From: Adenophora triphylla var. japonica | Lineage: Eukaryota; Streptophyta; Magnoliopsida; Asterales; Campanulaceae | Length of the DNA stretch: 64,000 bases | Direction of reading: 5' to 3' | Assembly: GCA_022495995.1 (NCBI GenBank) | Contig: JAFEMH010001485.1 | Coordinates: forward strand, 1 to 64,000 | Shown: positions 22,600 to 34,191 of the stretch, piece by piece | Layout of the letters: each line of letters opens with the position of its first letter | Position numbering within the stretch: position 1 is the first letter of the stretch | Made by a program: the position numbers and the translations under genes | The notes under the pieces: model-generated | Database searches by the model: none | Seen by the model: the letters and a program-made list of their open reading frames with translations, nothing else | Told to the model about the DNA's origin: nothing

Positions 22600-23936
22600 C
22601 ACTCGTGAAGAATGCATGGCAGTCTTCTGGGATGTTTTACACACGGAATTTCCCACCGAGCCCCTCTGCTCAAGCAGAGGACATGAAATTTTTCTAGCAG
22701 TACTAGCTTCGCAACAGGGCACGAGACGTCCTTTGATCTGGATTGAACCGTCAGGTGGCAACGAATCAGAACTCTCCGGAGTAGAAGACGCGGCAGATCC
22801 GCAGGAAGATCCTTACATACACATGCTCAGTTTCGGGGATGACACCAGTTCCGGCGAGGTCACCTACGATGAAGGCTCAAATACCATGGAAATCGTCAAA
22901 CTTAATGTCCAGTACAGACAATTATTCGGCGAGTGGAAGCAAATGGTGGACATGACAAAGAATCCTTCTGATCATGTCACCAATGACGACTTCGTCAACA
23001 TCATCTTCTCCAAATATCCCGACGAGACCAAGGATCCAGTCCTTATTTTCAGATTCTGCGATGTGGAAGTTACCCTCGACGATTGCCTAATCATGGTAAA
23101 TGAGGTCCTTGCCAAAAGAGCTCAAGGCTCATCATCATTTCCAGTTATCAGCCCCAATAGCAACCGGCCCATGCCGTCATTCAAACTCACAGCCAAGAGC
23201 GCCGCCAAGGCTGAAGGCATCGACAAAGGAGACAAAGCTCCTCACCTTGCTACAAGTCAGATCAGCCTCGTGAACGCCTCCAGCAGCCACCCCTGAGAAC
23301 ATCTACAAAAGTGCTCCCAGCAAGACAGATCAAGCTTCCGAAGAAAGGAACGATCACCTCAGCATCAACATGCTCAAGTTCAACCCTATTCCCATCCATC
23401 ATGGCCACGGATCCAGACTTCCAGCCAGCAAGCTTCTAGCACTGCTAGATTTGGCTCTCGAACGAGATCACGAGACCATCAGCATCGCAGAATTCAACAT
23501 GCCCGTCAGTTTGATAAAACAGATTTGGGCAGACTTCTTGGTGACCGAGATCAAACAAGGCCGCATGGAATGTTCGAGCACGAATTCCTTCGTCAATGTA
23601 ATCCAAGTGTTTCCGCCATTCGGAGAGTTGGATGTAATGACAGTTCTAGACACCAATCAGACAGCGAGCACCTACGGAGACTGCTTAACTCTCGCAAGAA
23701 AAGCCTTCCTGGAACTAGCTGCACAAGAAAATCACCTTTGGGACGAAAACAAAGCTCAGAAGACTCACAGGGACCAAGCCCTTAAAGCGTCACAAGCAGT
23801 TTCGGACAGACAACTAGAGGCCACTCTAGACCAATTCGACATCAAAGGTTTTGCCACAGCAACTTCATGGATTACCATCACTTCTCAACAAACTCTCTCT
23901 GGTAAGGGAGGGCGGTCAATGGTCCAAACGACCTAG
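22600..23936 (+). pseudogene. unassigned coding relics between gag and protease
   Basis: Two long open stretches (22616-23296, 226 residues; 23370-23936, 188 residues) lie in the element's sense direction. The first is acidic (SGVEDAADPQEDPYIHML, EIVKLNVQYRQLFGEWKQMV). The second begins LKFNPIPIHHGHGSRLPASK. I recognise no domain. Their place suits the extra coding DNA that Ogre/Tat elements carry beside gag. It is also possible that the second belongs to the following 525-residue frame. Confidence 0.5.
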
Positions 23937-23944
23937 GAGATGGA

Positions 23945-25876
23945 ATGGCACAACACAAGGAATACCTAGCCCAGCAGCATGAGGAACATAAGCTCTTATC
24001 TCCCCGAGAGAAGCAAGCCCTTTGGGAAACCAACGACGAAGACGATGAAGTTATTCTCTTCCAAGCCAATCATGAAGTCAACAAAACCGGAATCCCAAGG
24101 GTCCTGGGAGGATGGGAAAGGATCATTTCCGTTCTCAAGCTAAAAGGCCAACTAAAGGAGGAAGGTCTATTCAAAAAGAAGAGAAAGATGGAAGTACATC
24201 TCCAACAACTGCTAAGGGAGATTCCACAGACTACGACGTTCGTTTACGAAAACGATCAACTGGGACAAAAGCCAGTCAAATGGGCAGACGTCCAGAAAGC
24301 CGTGTACTCACCTTCCGACATACCCGCCACTCAGTTAAAGCAACATAGAAAACTCTCCCCGATGGAAGTTTATCTAGACTGCTGCATACTGTTCAAAGAA
24401 GCATTGGCTATTCTCACCTGGGAAGAAACGCAAGCGCTAGCTCCCGACGAAGGCTCGGCTACAAGAGAGCGGATTTGGGTTAAAAGCGGAGGAAAGTTAG
24501 CAAACCATGACTACTGCTTATCTCAACTCAAGAGCGCCATGAGCCTGCTCAGCAAGAAGGAGAAAAACGCAGTATACCGTGAAGAGATCAGAGAAACAGT
24601 TCGCATGAACCAAGAACTCTCTAGCCTCCCCCGAAGGGTCAACAAGACACAGTTTAGTCCTAGAAACCACTGCTGTGCACTGACATTCGAACAACTGCGG
24701 AGAACCATAGGCTCCCTCCGTGCAGAGGCACCTAAACCAGTATCCTGGGACAAAATCCGGAAAGCTGCTGAAGCCCCCGGGAAGACATCAACAGTCAACG
24801 AATTGAGAGAGGATATATGGCCCTGTGCTTCAAAAAATCCTCCACTGGCTATGGCTCAGCTCAGAGCAATCTGTTCAAAGGAGACCAAGCCTGACGTCAA
24901 CGTTTTGACCCGATCTGGTCAAATCCATGTGCTACCGCCCAAGGCCACCAAAAAGCCAACAGAGCCAGAACCGCAACTCGGTCTGCCCGAAGAAACAAGT
25001 TTCGGAAAGGAGGACCCGATCCTCACTCAGCTCAAGAAGACCCAGGCGAACATTTCCCTGTGGTCCCTGCTCACATCTTCATACCCTCACAAGCTCAAGC
25101 TAGAGGAAATTTTGGCCCGCACCATGGTCCCCGTGGACGCAACTCCAGAAGAAGTACTTCAGATTATCGCCAACATCCACTATGGAAACATCATCAGCTT
25201 CACAGATCTGGACCTGCCAAAATTTGGGGCTAATCACAATGAGCCGCTCTACATCACGGTTCAGTTGGATGAGTGTCGCCTTCCCCGCGTACTGGTAGAC
25301 GGAGGTTCCGGAATGAATGTCTTGCCCGCCAAGATGATGAACCTACTTGACATCAAGCCCACAGATTTGAAGCCTTCAGTCCACGCTGTCAAGGCCAACG
25401 ATTCTACTTCCCGCACAGTTCTCGGGGTTGCTACTTTCAACATCTGGTTTGGCAAACAGATGATCCCTACCGAATTTCAAGTGTTGGACATTCCTATCAC
25501 TTTCACAGCCATCCTGGGATGACCCTGGCTACATCAAATGAACGGCGTGGCATCCACCCTTCACCAATGTATAAATTTCATGCAAGGTAACGAGCTAACA
25601 ACAGTCTACGGCAACAGCGTCACCACCGAAGGGACCTGCACCAATGGCATTCCAGTGTTAGAAATCAAGCATGATGAAGATATGGCATTAACTGGATTCA
25701 CATTAGAGACTTCCAAGATCCAAATATGCAGCGTGGACCTTCCACTATTCTGGGACAAAATCCCTCCTGCCATGAAGATGATGAAACTCATGAACTTTAT
25801 CCCGAGACTGGGGCTCGGCAAAAAGTTACAAGGCCAACATCAAGTCATCGAAGTCAAGGACCACACTACGATCTAG
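23945..25876 (+). pseudogene. long frame ending in the aspartic protease
   Basis: A 525-codon open frame runs to a TGA at 25520-25522 and continues in the same frame afterwards to 25874. The first two thirds are Lys/Glu-rich and unassigned. From about residue 320 the sequence is typical for Tat/Ogre elements: VNVLTRSG, KKTQANISLWSLL, then the protease VLVDGGSGMNVLPAK. The catalytic triplet reads DGG. The block FQVLDIPITFTAILG-stop-PWLHQM shows that one codon changed to TGA, probably by C-to-T change. After it, RLGLGKKLQG followed downstream by GLGYVPT resembles the glycine-rich (G-patch-like) segment of these elements. Confidence 0.75.
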
Positions 25877-25886
25877 GGGCTCGGTT

Positions 25887-26687
25887 ATGTGCCAACACCA
25901 GCTGACATCAGGGAAAACAAGAGGCTCGCCAGCACCAAAGCAGCAGCCCGCAAAAGGGGAACCTCCTATAGCACACCCAACCTTCAACCTTACAGCTTCA
26001 ACCTCGCTCTCTACTTTGTCAAAGGAACCAACAGCAGAACTGAGGGAACCGACAGCAGAACTGAGGAAACCAACAACAGAACTGAGGGAACCGACAATGG
26101 AACTGATGAAGATGAGAAAGGAACAGGAAAAGTCAGTACAGAGACTACATAAAGGATGGGAAAGCTGGCACAGGACCTCAAGCGTTTCAGAGGACTCAAG
26201 GCTAATCCGATAAGGGGAGCATTCCTCGACATCACTGCTCTACCTGGACCAATTGCCACCACAGTTCAGCATGAGTACTCATTCAAAGGGATCCCAGACA
26301 TAGAGGAGCAGCTCGAGACACTCTTTATGGGAAATAGATTGTTCGGGTCAGCCTACGAGGCCACATTCGAAACAATGACTCCAAAGCAGAAAGAACCAAA
26401 ATTTGTGGAAGATGCTCTTAGTGGACCCGCTCTACAGAATCTTTTCGAAGAAGTCATGGAGGCACTAAACCTAATTGACCTGGGTTTCGAGAACAACGTG
26501 ATCGCCATGATCGGGACAACAGAAGTCAAGCCTCTCGATCCCCGAACCCTCACCAAGCATCCAACAATGCCACTGAAAAACTGGGTAACTTTCACCAGAC
26601 CAAGGGCCAGCCTGACAGAAATGGAAGACAAACGGGGCTTGCACCCATATCTCCCTAAACCTAGTCTCAAACCCTCCTAGTCTGTCA
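25887..26687 (+). pseudogene. linker before RT, with 21-bp repeats
   Basis: Former coding sequence in several frames. At about 26027-26110 a 21-bp unit (GAACCAACAGCAGAACTGAG) is repeated four times, giving a peptide repeat (AELREPT). The frame 26156-26680 includes SAYEATFETMTPKQKEPK and ends at TAG before the RT frame. I see no domain in it. Confidence 0.5.
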
Positions 26688-28202
26688 TTGTCAAAGTCCA
26701 GTCCTCAGTCTTCCGACGGCCTCACGCCGAAAGACTATGATAATGTAGCCAACAATGTATTTTCGTTCGTCTTAAATGAAAAATTCGACCTTCCAGATTA
26801 TCCCCTCATTGCCACTTTAACAACTGATAAGTTAACAAACAACTTAAAAGAAGTTAATAATGACTCACATGATAAAGAAGCAGACACACTAAACGAACAA
26901 TACATTAAAGAATTTCTCCTGCGTGTAGTTGAACAAGAGGACAATCGGGCCCAAGCTGCCGAAGAGGTTATGACTAAAGTGAATCTGGGGTCAGTGCAAG
27001 AGCCTAAAGAGACACAAGTGGGCAGTTTCTTCGCCGGTGCAGAAAAGGAAGCCCTGATAAATCTCCTCAAAGAATATGTTGACGTGTTCGCCTGGTTATA
27101 CCAAGACATGCCAGGACTCGATCCCTCAATCGTGGAGCACAAAATCCCTCTGGATCCAGAATCCAATCCTGTCAAACAGAAACTGCGCAAGATCAAGCCA
27201 GAATGGTCTCTGCAAGTGAAAGAAGAAATTGAGAAGATGCTCCGCGTCGGCTTCATCAGAGTAATTGAGTACCCAACCTGGCTCTCCAACATTGTAACGG
27301 TCACCAAGGCTAATGGAAATGTCAGATGCTGTGTAGATTTCTGAGATCTCAACAAGGCCAACCCTAAAGATGATTTCCCACTGCCCAACATCGACATGCT
27401 GGTCGACACCACGACAAATTTCAAAGTAAAATCCTTTGTGGACGGATTCGCCAAATACAATCAGATCAAGATATCCGAAGAAGATCAGGCCAAGATTGCT
27501 TTCACCACTCCGTGGGGGACATACTGTTACACGGTCATGCCATTTGGTTTAAAGAACGCCGGGGCTACTTATCAACGGGCTACAACTGCCCTCTTCCATG
27601 ACATGGTCCATAAAGAAATCAAGGCCATCATCGACATGAAGCCACCACAGACAGTGACAGATGTGAAAAGTTTCATGGGAAGATTTTAGTACATCGGCCG
27701 CTTCATCAACCAGCTGACATCTCTCTGCGAGCCAATGTACAAGCTAATGAAGAAAAATGCTAAAATCAAATGGGACTCCGAATGCCAAACAACCTTCGAG
27801 AAAATGAAGACATACTTGGTGAATCCCCCAATCTTGTGCCCGCCACATGAAGATAAGCCACTCCTCCTGTACCTGACAGTGACTGACACGTCAATTGGGG
27901 CTATGCTGGCGCAAGAACAGAAAGATTCCAGAGTTGAGCATGCAATCTACTTCGTGAGCCGAAAGCTTCAGGGAAGTGAACTCAGCTACTCAGCATTAGA
28001 AAAAACTTGTACCACCTTGGTATGGGTAGTCAGAAAACTGAAACACCACATGCAGTCACATTCAGTGCTCCTGGTCTCCAAAATGGACCCCGTCAGATAT
28101 CTCTTCGACAAGCCATCTCTATCAATGAGATTAGCCAAGTGGTCATTCTTCCTGGCTGAATTCGACATCAAGCACATGATCAAAAAATCAACAAAGGGTT
28201 GA
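26688..28202 (+). pseudogene. reverse transcriptase and RNase H of the Tat-like element
   Basis: RT begins with DVFAWLYQDMPGLD and GFIRVIEYPTWLSNIV, then CVDF-stop (TGA, 27342-27344), NPKDDFPLPNIDML and MPFGLKNAGATYQRA. Directly after HDMVHKEIK (about 27625) the frame jumps to IIDMKPPQTV. The segment with the catalytic YxDD motif and the thumb is deleted, so this RT is dead. A stop at 27687 follows. The Ty3 RNase H is recognisable at 27735-28202 (LLLYLTVTDTSIGAML, LSYSALEKTC). Confidence 0.85.
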
Positions 28203-28205
28203 GTA

Positions 28206-29623
28206 ATGGCATATCAACTGGCAGACTTCCCAAGCAGTGAACTCAAGGGTCCTGATCCGCAGTTTCCAGATGACGGAATCTTCTCACTCAACAGCGCAAA
28301 CCGCTGGCAACTCTTCTTTGATGGGGCAGCTAACAAGAAGGGAAATGGTATTGGAATGCTCCTGGTCGATCCTAAAGACGAGCACACTCCCATAGCCATC
28401 AAACTGAATTTTGAAGCAACCAACAATGTAGCAGAATATTAAGCTTGAGCAGCCGATCTAGAAGCCGCTCTTGAACGCAACATCACAGAACTAGAAGTAT
28501 ACGGAGACTCAGCATTGATCATCAATCAAGTATCCAACAAATGGAAGACAATAGATTCTAGCCTCCAAAAGTACCATACGTACATGGAGGAGCTCATTGC
28601 TCAGTGCAAGGACATCTCTTTCCACTACTTGCCAAGAGACAGGAACCGCTTCACAGATGCCCTGGCCACCTTAGCATCTCTTGTTGAAATTCCCAAAGGG
28701 AAATCAGTAAAACCCCTCAAAATAGGCAGACGGGAAACCCCTGCCTATTGCTGTGAGATTGAAGTTGAACATGAACCGATCGACGAACCCCGGTACAATC
28801 AAATCTACCAGTACCTCCAAAATGGAGAAGCTTCCTTCACAAATGAAGATGGAAAATACAAAAAAGGGATCAAAGCCAAAAATATGATGGCTCTAAAATG
28901 CCTGGCATCCCATTTTATCATTCTGGGGGGTATGTTATACAAGAAGCGCCACCAAGGACCACTCCTCCGGTGTGTAAATAAAGAAAAGGCCAGCGAGCTG
29001 ATGAACGAAGTTCACAACGGAACCTACGGTCCGCACATGAACGCCATAGCATTGACACAAATCATCCTCCGTATGGGTTACTACTGGGTATCAATGGAAA
29101 CAGACTGCATCCAGTTCATCAGAAGCTGCGACAAATGTCAACGGTTCACCAACCTCAACCACATTCCTCCTCACGAGCTCTACTGCATGACTACACCATG
29201 GCCTTTTGCCACATGGGGAATTGACGTCATCGGAAAAATCACTCCACCAGGGAGCAACGGTCACGAGTTCATATTAGTCGCAGTCGACTACTTCACCAAA
29301 AGGGTAGAAGCCAGATCATACGAAGTACTGAATTCCAAGAAGGTGGCCGAGTTCATCAGAGAGAACATCAAATGCAGATATGGGGTGCCCAACGAGATCA
29401 TATCCGACAATGGGACCCACTTTAAAGGAGATTGTGACCAGTTGTTGACCGAGTTCAGAGTCACACGCCACAAGTCTTCTCCCTACAGACCACAGACTAA
29501 TGGTGCAGTAGAGGCAGCAAACAAGACTCTTGCAAGAATAATAAAAAAGATGGCCGTCAGAGGTCGAGATTGGCCCAAAAACCTACATCTAGCCCTTTGG
29601 GGATACAGAACATCAGTCAGAAC
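28206..29623 (+). pseudogene. archaeal RNase H and integrase (5' part) of the Tat-like element
   Basis: RNase HI core: WQLFFDGAANKKGNGIG, NNVAEY-stop (TAA at 28440), then EVYGDSALIINQV. Integrase follows without a break: the HHCC finger (EVHNGTYGPH and CDKCQRF), the core aspartates (TWGIDVIG, VAVDYFTKR, IISDNGTHFKG) and the glutamate in RPQTNGAVEAANKT. The frame is interrupted at 29623 by the SIRE insertion in the codons after GYRTSVRT, and the C-terminal part resumes at 40093. Confidence 0.85.
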
Positions 29624-30614
29624 TGTTAATGTTAAGATCATGTGTTGCCATGAATGTTGTCCCAAGTGTTGCAAACCAGTGTTGCCACTGGTGTTGCCAC
29701 AAGTGTTGCCATTTGGATTTGGCAACACTGAGATAGTTACTATATTTTTCACAAATAAAAATGTGGAAATTAATGTTTAAATAACAGGAGTTAGTCTGCT
29801 TAAAATGAGCTGGAAAAGAGCATCAGAAACTGGCCAGGCATTTGTTACGAAGGAAGAGGAGAAAATTAACAAATAAACATGTGTTTATTTGTTTAATTAA
29901 TGACCAAGCAAAAAGATATTTTATTCAGCTATTCAGGGGGAGAACAAGTCAGAGTACAAGGCATCCAGAGCTGAGAGGTACAAGTAAGAGAAGCAATAGA
30001 AGACCTAGTCTCCTACAAATGAGGCGAGTAGACTATTTTGGAGGAAACAAACTCCAAGGCTGTTGCTGATCATTTTGAGTAGGCTCCAAGACTTTGTGGC
30101 CTATAAATAGTGCAGTGGATCTTCATTGAAGATCATCCAATTCAGAAAACGCAAATCTGCACAAGAAGTAGAATTCTGCTCTCAAGTGTTGCCATTCAAG
30201 TGTCGGCAACACTCAGTCCAACACTCGAGAATTTCATATAGATTTTTATATTTTTGTGAGGTTTTGAGTGTTTATTTTCAGAGAGAATTCGTGTATATGT
30301 TTTTCCTTATATCAGGGTTCGTTTATCATTAAGGAACTTCTTCGACCTTGTATTTAATTTATATTATTAATAGAAAGGTCTTTGCCTTATGGCACCCATC
30401 AAGTTATATATTTATATAACTTGATAAAAATTATATTCTTGTGTATTGCTTTAATTCTTCCGCTGCAATTTATATTTATTTCTATTGATTTGTGTTTTTT
30501 CTTGAATTGGTGTATGTGTTGTTGTTAGTGTTGCCTACACTAAAGACAACACTTGTGAGTTTCGTCTCACCTTGTGAGTTTCGCCTCACTTTTTCTAAGT
30601 CATAGACAATTTCA
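29624..30614 (+). repeat. 5' LTR of the SIRE element
   Basis: It starts TGTTAATGTTAAGATC and ends GACAATTTCA. A TATA box (CCTATAAATAGTGC) lies at about 30099. It contains three of the AGTGTTGCC palindromic clusters (29642-29728, 30184-30224, 30527-30554). Confidence 0.95.
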
Positions 30615-30616
30615 AT

Positions 30617-30630
30617 TGGTATCAGAGCCT
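30617..30630 (+). other. primer-binding site (initiator Met-tRNA type)
   Basis: TTGGTATCAGAGCC follows the 5' LTR by two bases. TGGTATCAGAGC is the standard primer site of plant Ty1/copia elements. Confidence 0.9.
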
Positions 30631-30667
30631 AGCACTTGATATACTAAGTGTTTAGATCCTTTTTGTC

Positions 30668-32584
30668 ATGGCTTATGATCCTGCAAACCCTAATCAAAAG
30701 AGATTACCGGTTTTGGACGGATCTAATTATGCTTATTGGAAGATTCGCCTATGCTCGCATATCAAGTCAATTGATCTTCGGGCTTGGAGATCTATTTTAA
30801 ATGGTTATTCTGTTCCAATGCTTCCTCCGGATGACGATGGTGACGTTCAAGTCAAACCTGAATTCGAGTGGACAATTGAAGAGAATAATCTTGTTAGTTT
30901 CAATGAAAAGGCACTGAATGCCATCTATGAATGGGTTGATATGCATATGTTCAAACTCATTCAAAATAGTCCCTCTGCAAAAGATGCTTGGGATACTTTA
31001 CAAAGATTTTGTGAAGGAGATGGCAGTGTCCGAGAAACAAAGCTTAGAGGTCTCACTAGTAAATTTGAAAGATTAAGAATGGGTGAAAACGAAGACATCT
31101 CGTCTTATTTTGAAAAGTTGATTGATATTTCAAATGCTTGTCAAGTATTAGGGGAGCCTTTTACAAATAAACAACTTGTTTCAAAAGCTATTCGTACTCT
31201 TCCCGAACGTTTTAATATTAAAGTTTCAGCTATTGAAGAGGCCCATAATCTTTCAACTATGGACATTAACTCCTTAATGAGCATTTTGAAAAACTTTGAG
31301 TTGAATCTCAATGAACAAACAGAGGCTTCTAAAGGCAAAAATATTGCCTTAAAAGTTGAATCTTCGGACACATGTGTGGAAGATGAAGATGAAGTCTTCG
31401 AGGAGTTAGATGAAAATACTAGTGTAGCTTTACTTGTAAAGAGATATAATTCTATGCTTAGAAAATTTAACAGTGTGCAGGTAAAAGCTAAGGACCAAGC
31501 GACCAAAACCTCTAGTTTTGTGCCAAGGAGAGGTCCTCCTCCAAATAAAAAGGATATCCCACCTAGGCGTGCATCCTCGGAAAAGATCCAGTCCGATCCT
31601 AAGTACATTGAATCTATTCAATGTCATGCTTGTTCCAGTTGGGGTCACTATGCCAATGAATGTGCTAACACTTTGAGAAAGGTGGGCAAAAACTTGTGGG
31701 TATCTCTTAGTGATAGAGAGGAGGAAGGAACGGAGAAAGAAGAAAAGACGGAGAAAGTGGTCATGATGGCCACGGTAGAGGAGCTACCTTCGATAGAAAG
31801 TGTTACTTCAAGTGTTGTTCCAGATTTAACAACACTTGACACAACACTTGTGACTTCTTCAGAAAGTGTTGCCCCAAGTGTCATCCAGGAAATGGCAATA
31901 CTTGGCACAACACTCAGCATGTATGACTCTTTTAATGATCTTAGTTTGCTTGGTTCTACTGATTTAAATTCAGAGGAGGTTATAGAGAATGATTTTGATA
32001 AAGATGAGCTCATTTGTGAATTAAAAAACCTCTATAAATCCCTCCTCGTGGAATGGAAAAAGGAGAACAAGATGGTGGTTTTCTTGAAAAAGGAAAATCA
32101 GGATCTTAAGAACTCCTTGACTCGGATAGAAGCTCAAATCAGTAGGAGAGAATTGGATCTTGATAAAATCAAGGCCAAACTCAACCTAGCCGAATCCACC
32201 TTCAAAAAACTCAACACGAGTTCATCCAAATTGGATGAAATACTCAACTTGAGTAAGCCTCTGAAAGCTGGTCTTGGGTTCCAAGAATCACTTGAAAGTA
32301 TTACCTCTTCCTTGTTTGATGTTGAAACTAAAAATTGTTTTGTAAAAGAGCGTGTCAAGGAAAAGGGTAGCACTCCTAGTGATACTCCTGATCAATCCAA
32401 TGAATGTGGATACTGTCACAAAGCTGGACATATAAAATCAGATTGCTTTTTCCTTCAAAAGAAAATGTCCAGTCTTCAAGTGTTGCCTCAAGTGTCGCCA
32501 ATTTTTCAGGGCAACACTCATGGCAACACTGGTGAACGTAAATCCGCATTTTCAAAAAGGGTTGGTTACCCAAGGAAAAACTGA
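30668..32584 (+). CDS. SIRE gag protein
   Basis: A 638-codon frame from ATG 30668 to TGA 32582-32584. The N-terminal capsid part is typical of Ty1/copia gag (LDGSNYAYWKIRLCSHIKS, WDTLQRFCEGDGSVRETKL, LTSKFERLRMGENEDISSYF). There are two CCHC zinc knuckles, CHACSSWGHYANEC (about residues 318-331) and CGYCHKAGHIKSDC (about 577-590), and a coiled-coil stretch between them (residues ~445-530). Three palindromic AGTGTTGCC modules lie inside it (31798-31850, 31864-31914, 32479-32530). Pol follows in another frame after about 75 nt; relatives keep gag and pol in one frame, so a one-base loss near 32580 is likely. Confidence 0.9.
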   Translation: MAYDPANPNQKRLPVLDGSNYAYWKIRLCSHIKSIDLRAWRSILNGYSVPMLPPDDDGDVQVKPEFEWTIEENNLVSFNEKALNAIYEWVDMHMFKLIQNSPSAKDAWDTLQRFCEGDGSVRETKLRGLTSKFERLRMGENEDISSYFEKLIDISNACQVLGEPFTNKQLVSKAIRTLPERFNIKVSAIEEAHNLSTMDINSLMSILKNFELNLNEQTEASKGKNIALKVESSDTCVEDEDEVFEELDENTSVALLVKRYNSMLRKFNSVQVKAKDQATKTSSFVPRRGPPPNKKDIPPRRASSEKIQSDPKYIESIQCHACSSWGHYANECANTLRKVGKNLWVSLSDREEEGTEKEEKTEKVVMMATVEELPSIESVTSSVVPDLTTLDTTLVTSSESVAPSVIQEMAILGTTLSMYDSFNDLSLLGSTDLNSEEVIENDFDKDELICELKNLYKSLLVEWKKENKMVVFLKKENQDLKNSLTRIEAQISRRELDLDKIKAKLNLAESTFKKLNTSSSKLDEILNLSKPLKAGLGFQESLESITSSLFDVETKNCFVKERVKEKGSTPSDTPDQSNECGYCHKAGHIKSDCFFLQKKMSSLQVLPQVSPIFQGNTHGNTGERKSAFSKRVGYPRKN

Positions 32585-32592
32585 AATGCTAT

Positions 32593-34191
32593 GTTGTTTA
32601 CACAGCTTTAAGGACTAACATTGCAGGAACTTGGTACTTTGATAGTGGTTGTTCACGTCATATGACGGGTACAAAATCATTCCTAACAGAGTACCAACCT
32701 ATTCAAGGAGGCTCAGTGACTTATGGTGGTGGTGGCAAGAGTGAAATAGTTGGTAAAGGAACACTGGATATTGTTGGTTTTCCTTCTTTGAAAAATGTCT
32801 TGCACGTAGATGGTTTACTTGCTAATTTAATTAGCATTAGCCAACTGTGTGATGACTATTTGGAGGTAAAATTCAATAAAAATACTTGTGAAGTGTTTGA
32901 TAATACTAACTTTTGTGTCATGACTGGAATAAGATCAAGTGATAATTGCTACCTGGTTGGTAATAAATTAGTGTGCAATTTGACAAAACTTGATAATATA
33001 AGGTTATGGCATCAAAAGTTAGGTCATTCTCACTATAGGAATCTTGAGAAGATTATCAAACATAATGCCGTCAAAGGTGTTCCTAAACTAAACCTCAAAG
33101 ACACCGTGATGTGTGGTGACTGTCAAAAGGGTAAGCAAACTCGTGTTGTTCGCAGTGTTGAACAACACAATGAGCAACACTCAGGAACAACACATTGTTT
33201 TCAGCTTCTACATATGGACTTGATGGGTCCTATTGAGGTAGAAAGCTTGGGAGGTAAGAAGTATGTTTATGTGATAGTTGATGATTTTTCTAGGTTTACA
33301 TGGGTGTATTTATTAAGAGAAAAATCTGAAACTTTTGATAAATTTACTCACTTAGTCTCTAAAATCAAAAACATGTTTTGTTCTCCTATTTTTCGAATAA
33401 GGTCAGATCATGGTAGAGAGTTTGAAAACATCTTCTTTGCTACATTTTGTAGTAAAAAGGGGATACACCATGAATTTTCAGCACCCAAAACATCACAACA
33501 AAATGGTGTTGCTGAAAGGAAAAATAGGACTTTAATGGAGATGGCTCGTGTTATGCTAATTGCTAGAAATATTTCTAAAGGTTTTTGGGCCGAAGCATTA
33601 AACACAGCTTGTCACACTACGAATAGAGTTTTCTTAAGACCCGGTACAACTATGACACCCTATGAGATTTTAAATGGAAAGAAACCTACGCTTCACTATT
33701 TTCATGTGTTTGGGTGTTTGTGCTACATTTTAAATGACCGGGAATATTTAGGAAAACTTGATTCTAAGAGTGACAAAGCCATCTTTCTGGGCTACTCTCA
33801 AAACAGTCATGCTTATCGTGTCTATAATTTGAGGTTAAAAGTGATTCAAGAATCGGTAAATATTGAATTTAACGATTACTTGAGTGCTACAGGAGAACCA
33901 GCTGATGATATACCTCTGACCTTGCTGGAAGAAGTCGAACAGAGGGCTGGAACAGAAACTGATTCGGTCAGTACAACCACAGATTCAAGTGTTGCTCCGA
34001 GTGTTGCCCCTGAAATGGCAACACCTGAGGCAACACAGGAGAACAGAACAGTGGCTGGAAATTCTGAGAGCAGTGACTCAGAAGAAGAAGATGGATTGGT
34101 GTACCATCAAGGCAGGAGAGATCCCCCAGCTCGTATTAGAAATTATCATCCCATTACTCAAGTAATTGGTGATGTTAATGAAGGGGTTTGA
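32593..34191 (+). pseudogene. SIRE protease and integrase
   Basis: Protease starts at about 32593 (CYVVYTALRT, WYFDSGCSRHMTG; active-site DSG). Integrase follows: the HHCC finger (RLWHQKLGHSHYRNL, CGDCQKGK), then the core residues in LHMDLMGPIEV, VIVDDFSRFTWVY, IRSDHGREFEN and QNGVAERKNRTL. The C-terminal part reads HYFHVFGCLCYILND and FLGYSQNSHAYRVYN. It ends with a Ser/Thr-rich region containing a palindromic module (33987-34036; SSVAPSVAPEMATPEAT). A TGA at 34189-34191 interrupts the polyprotein in frame. Confidence 0.85.
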
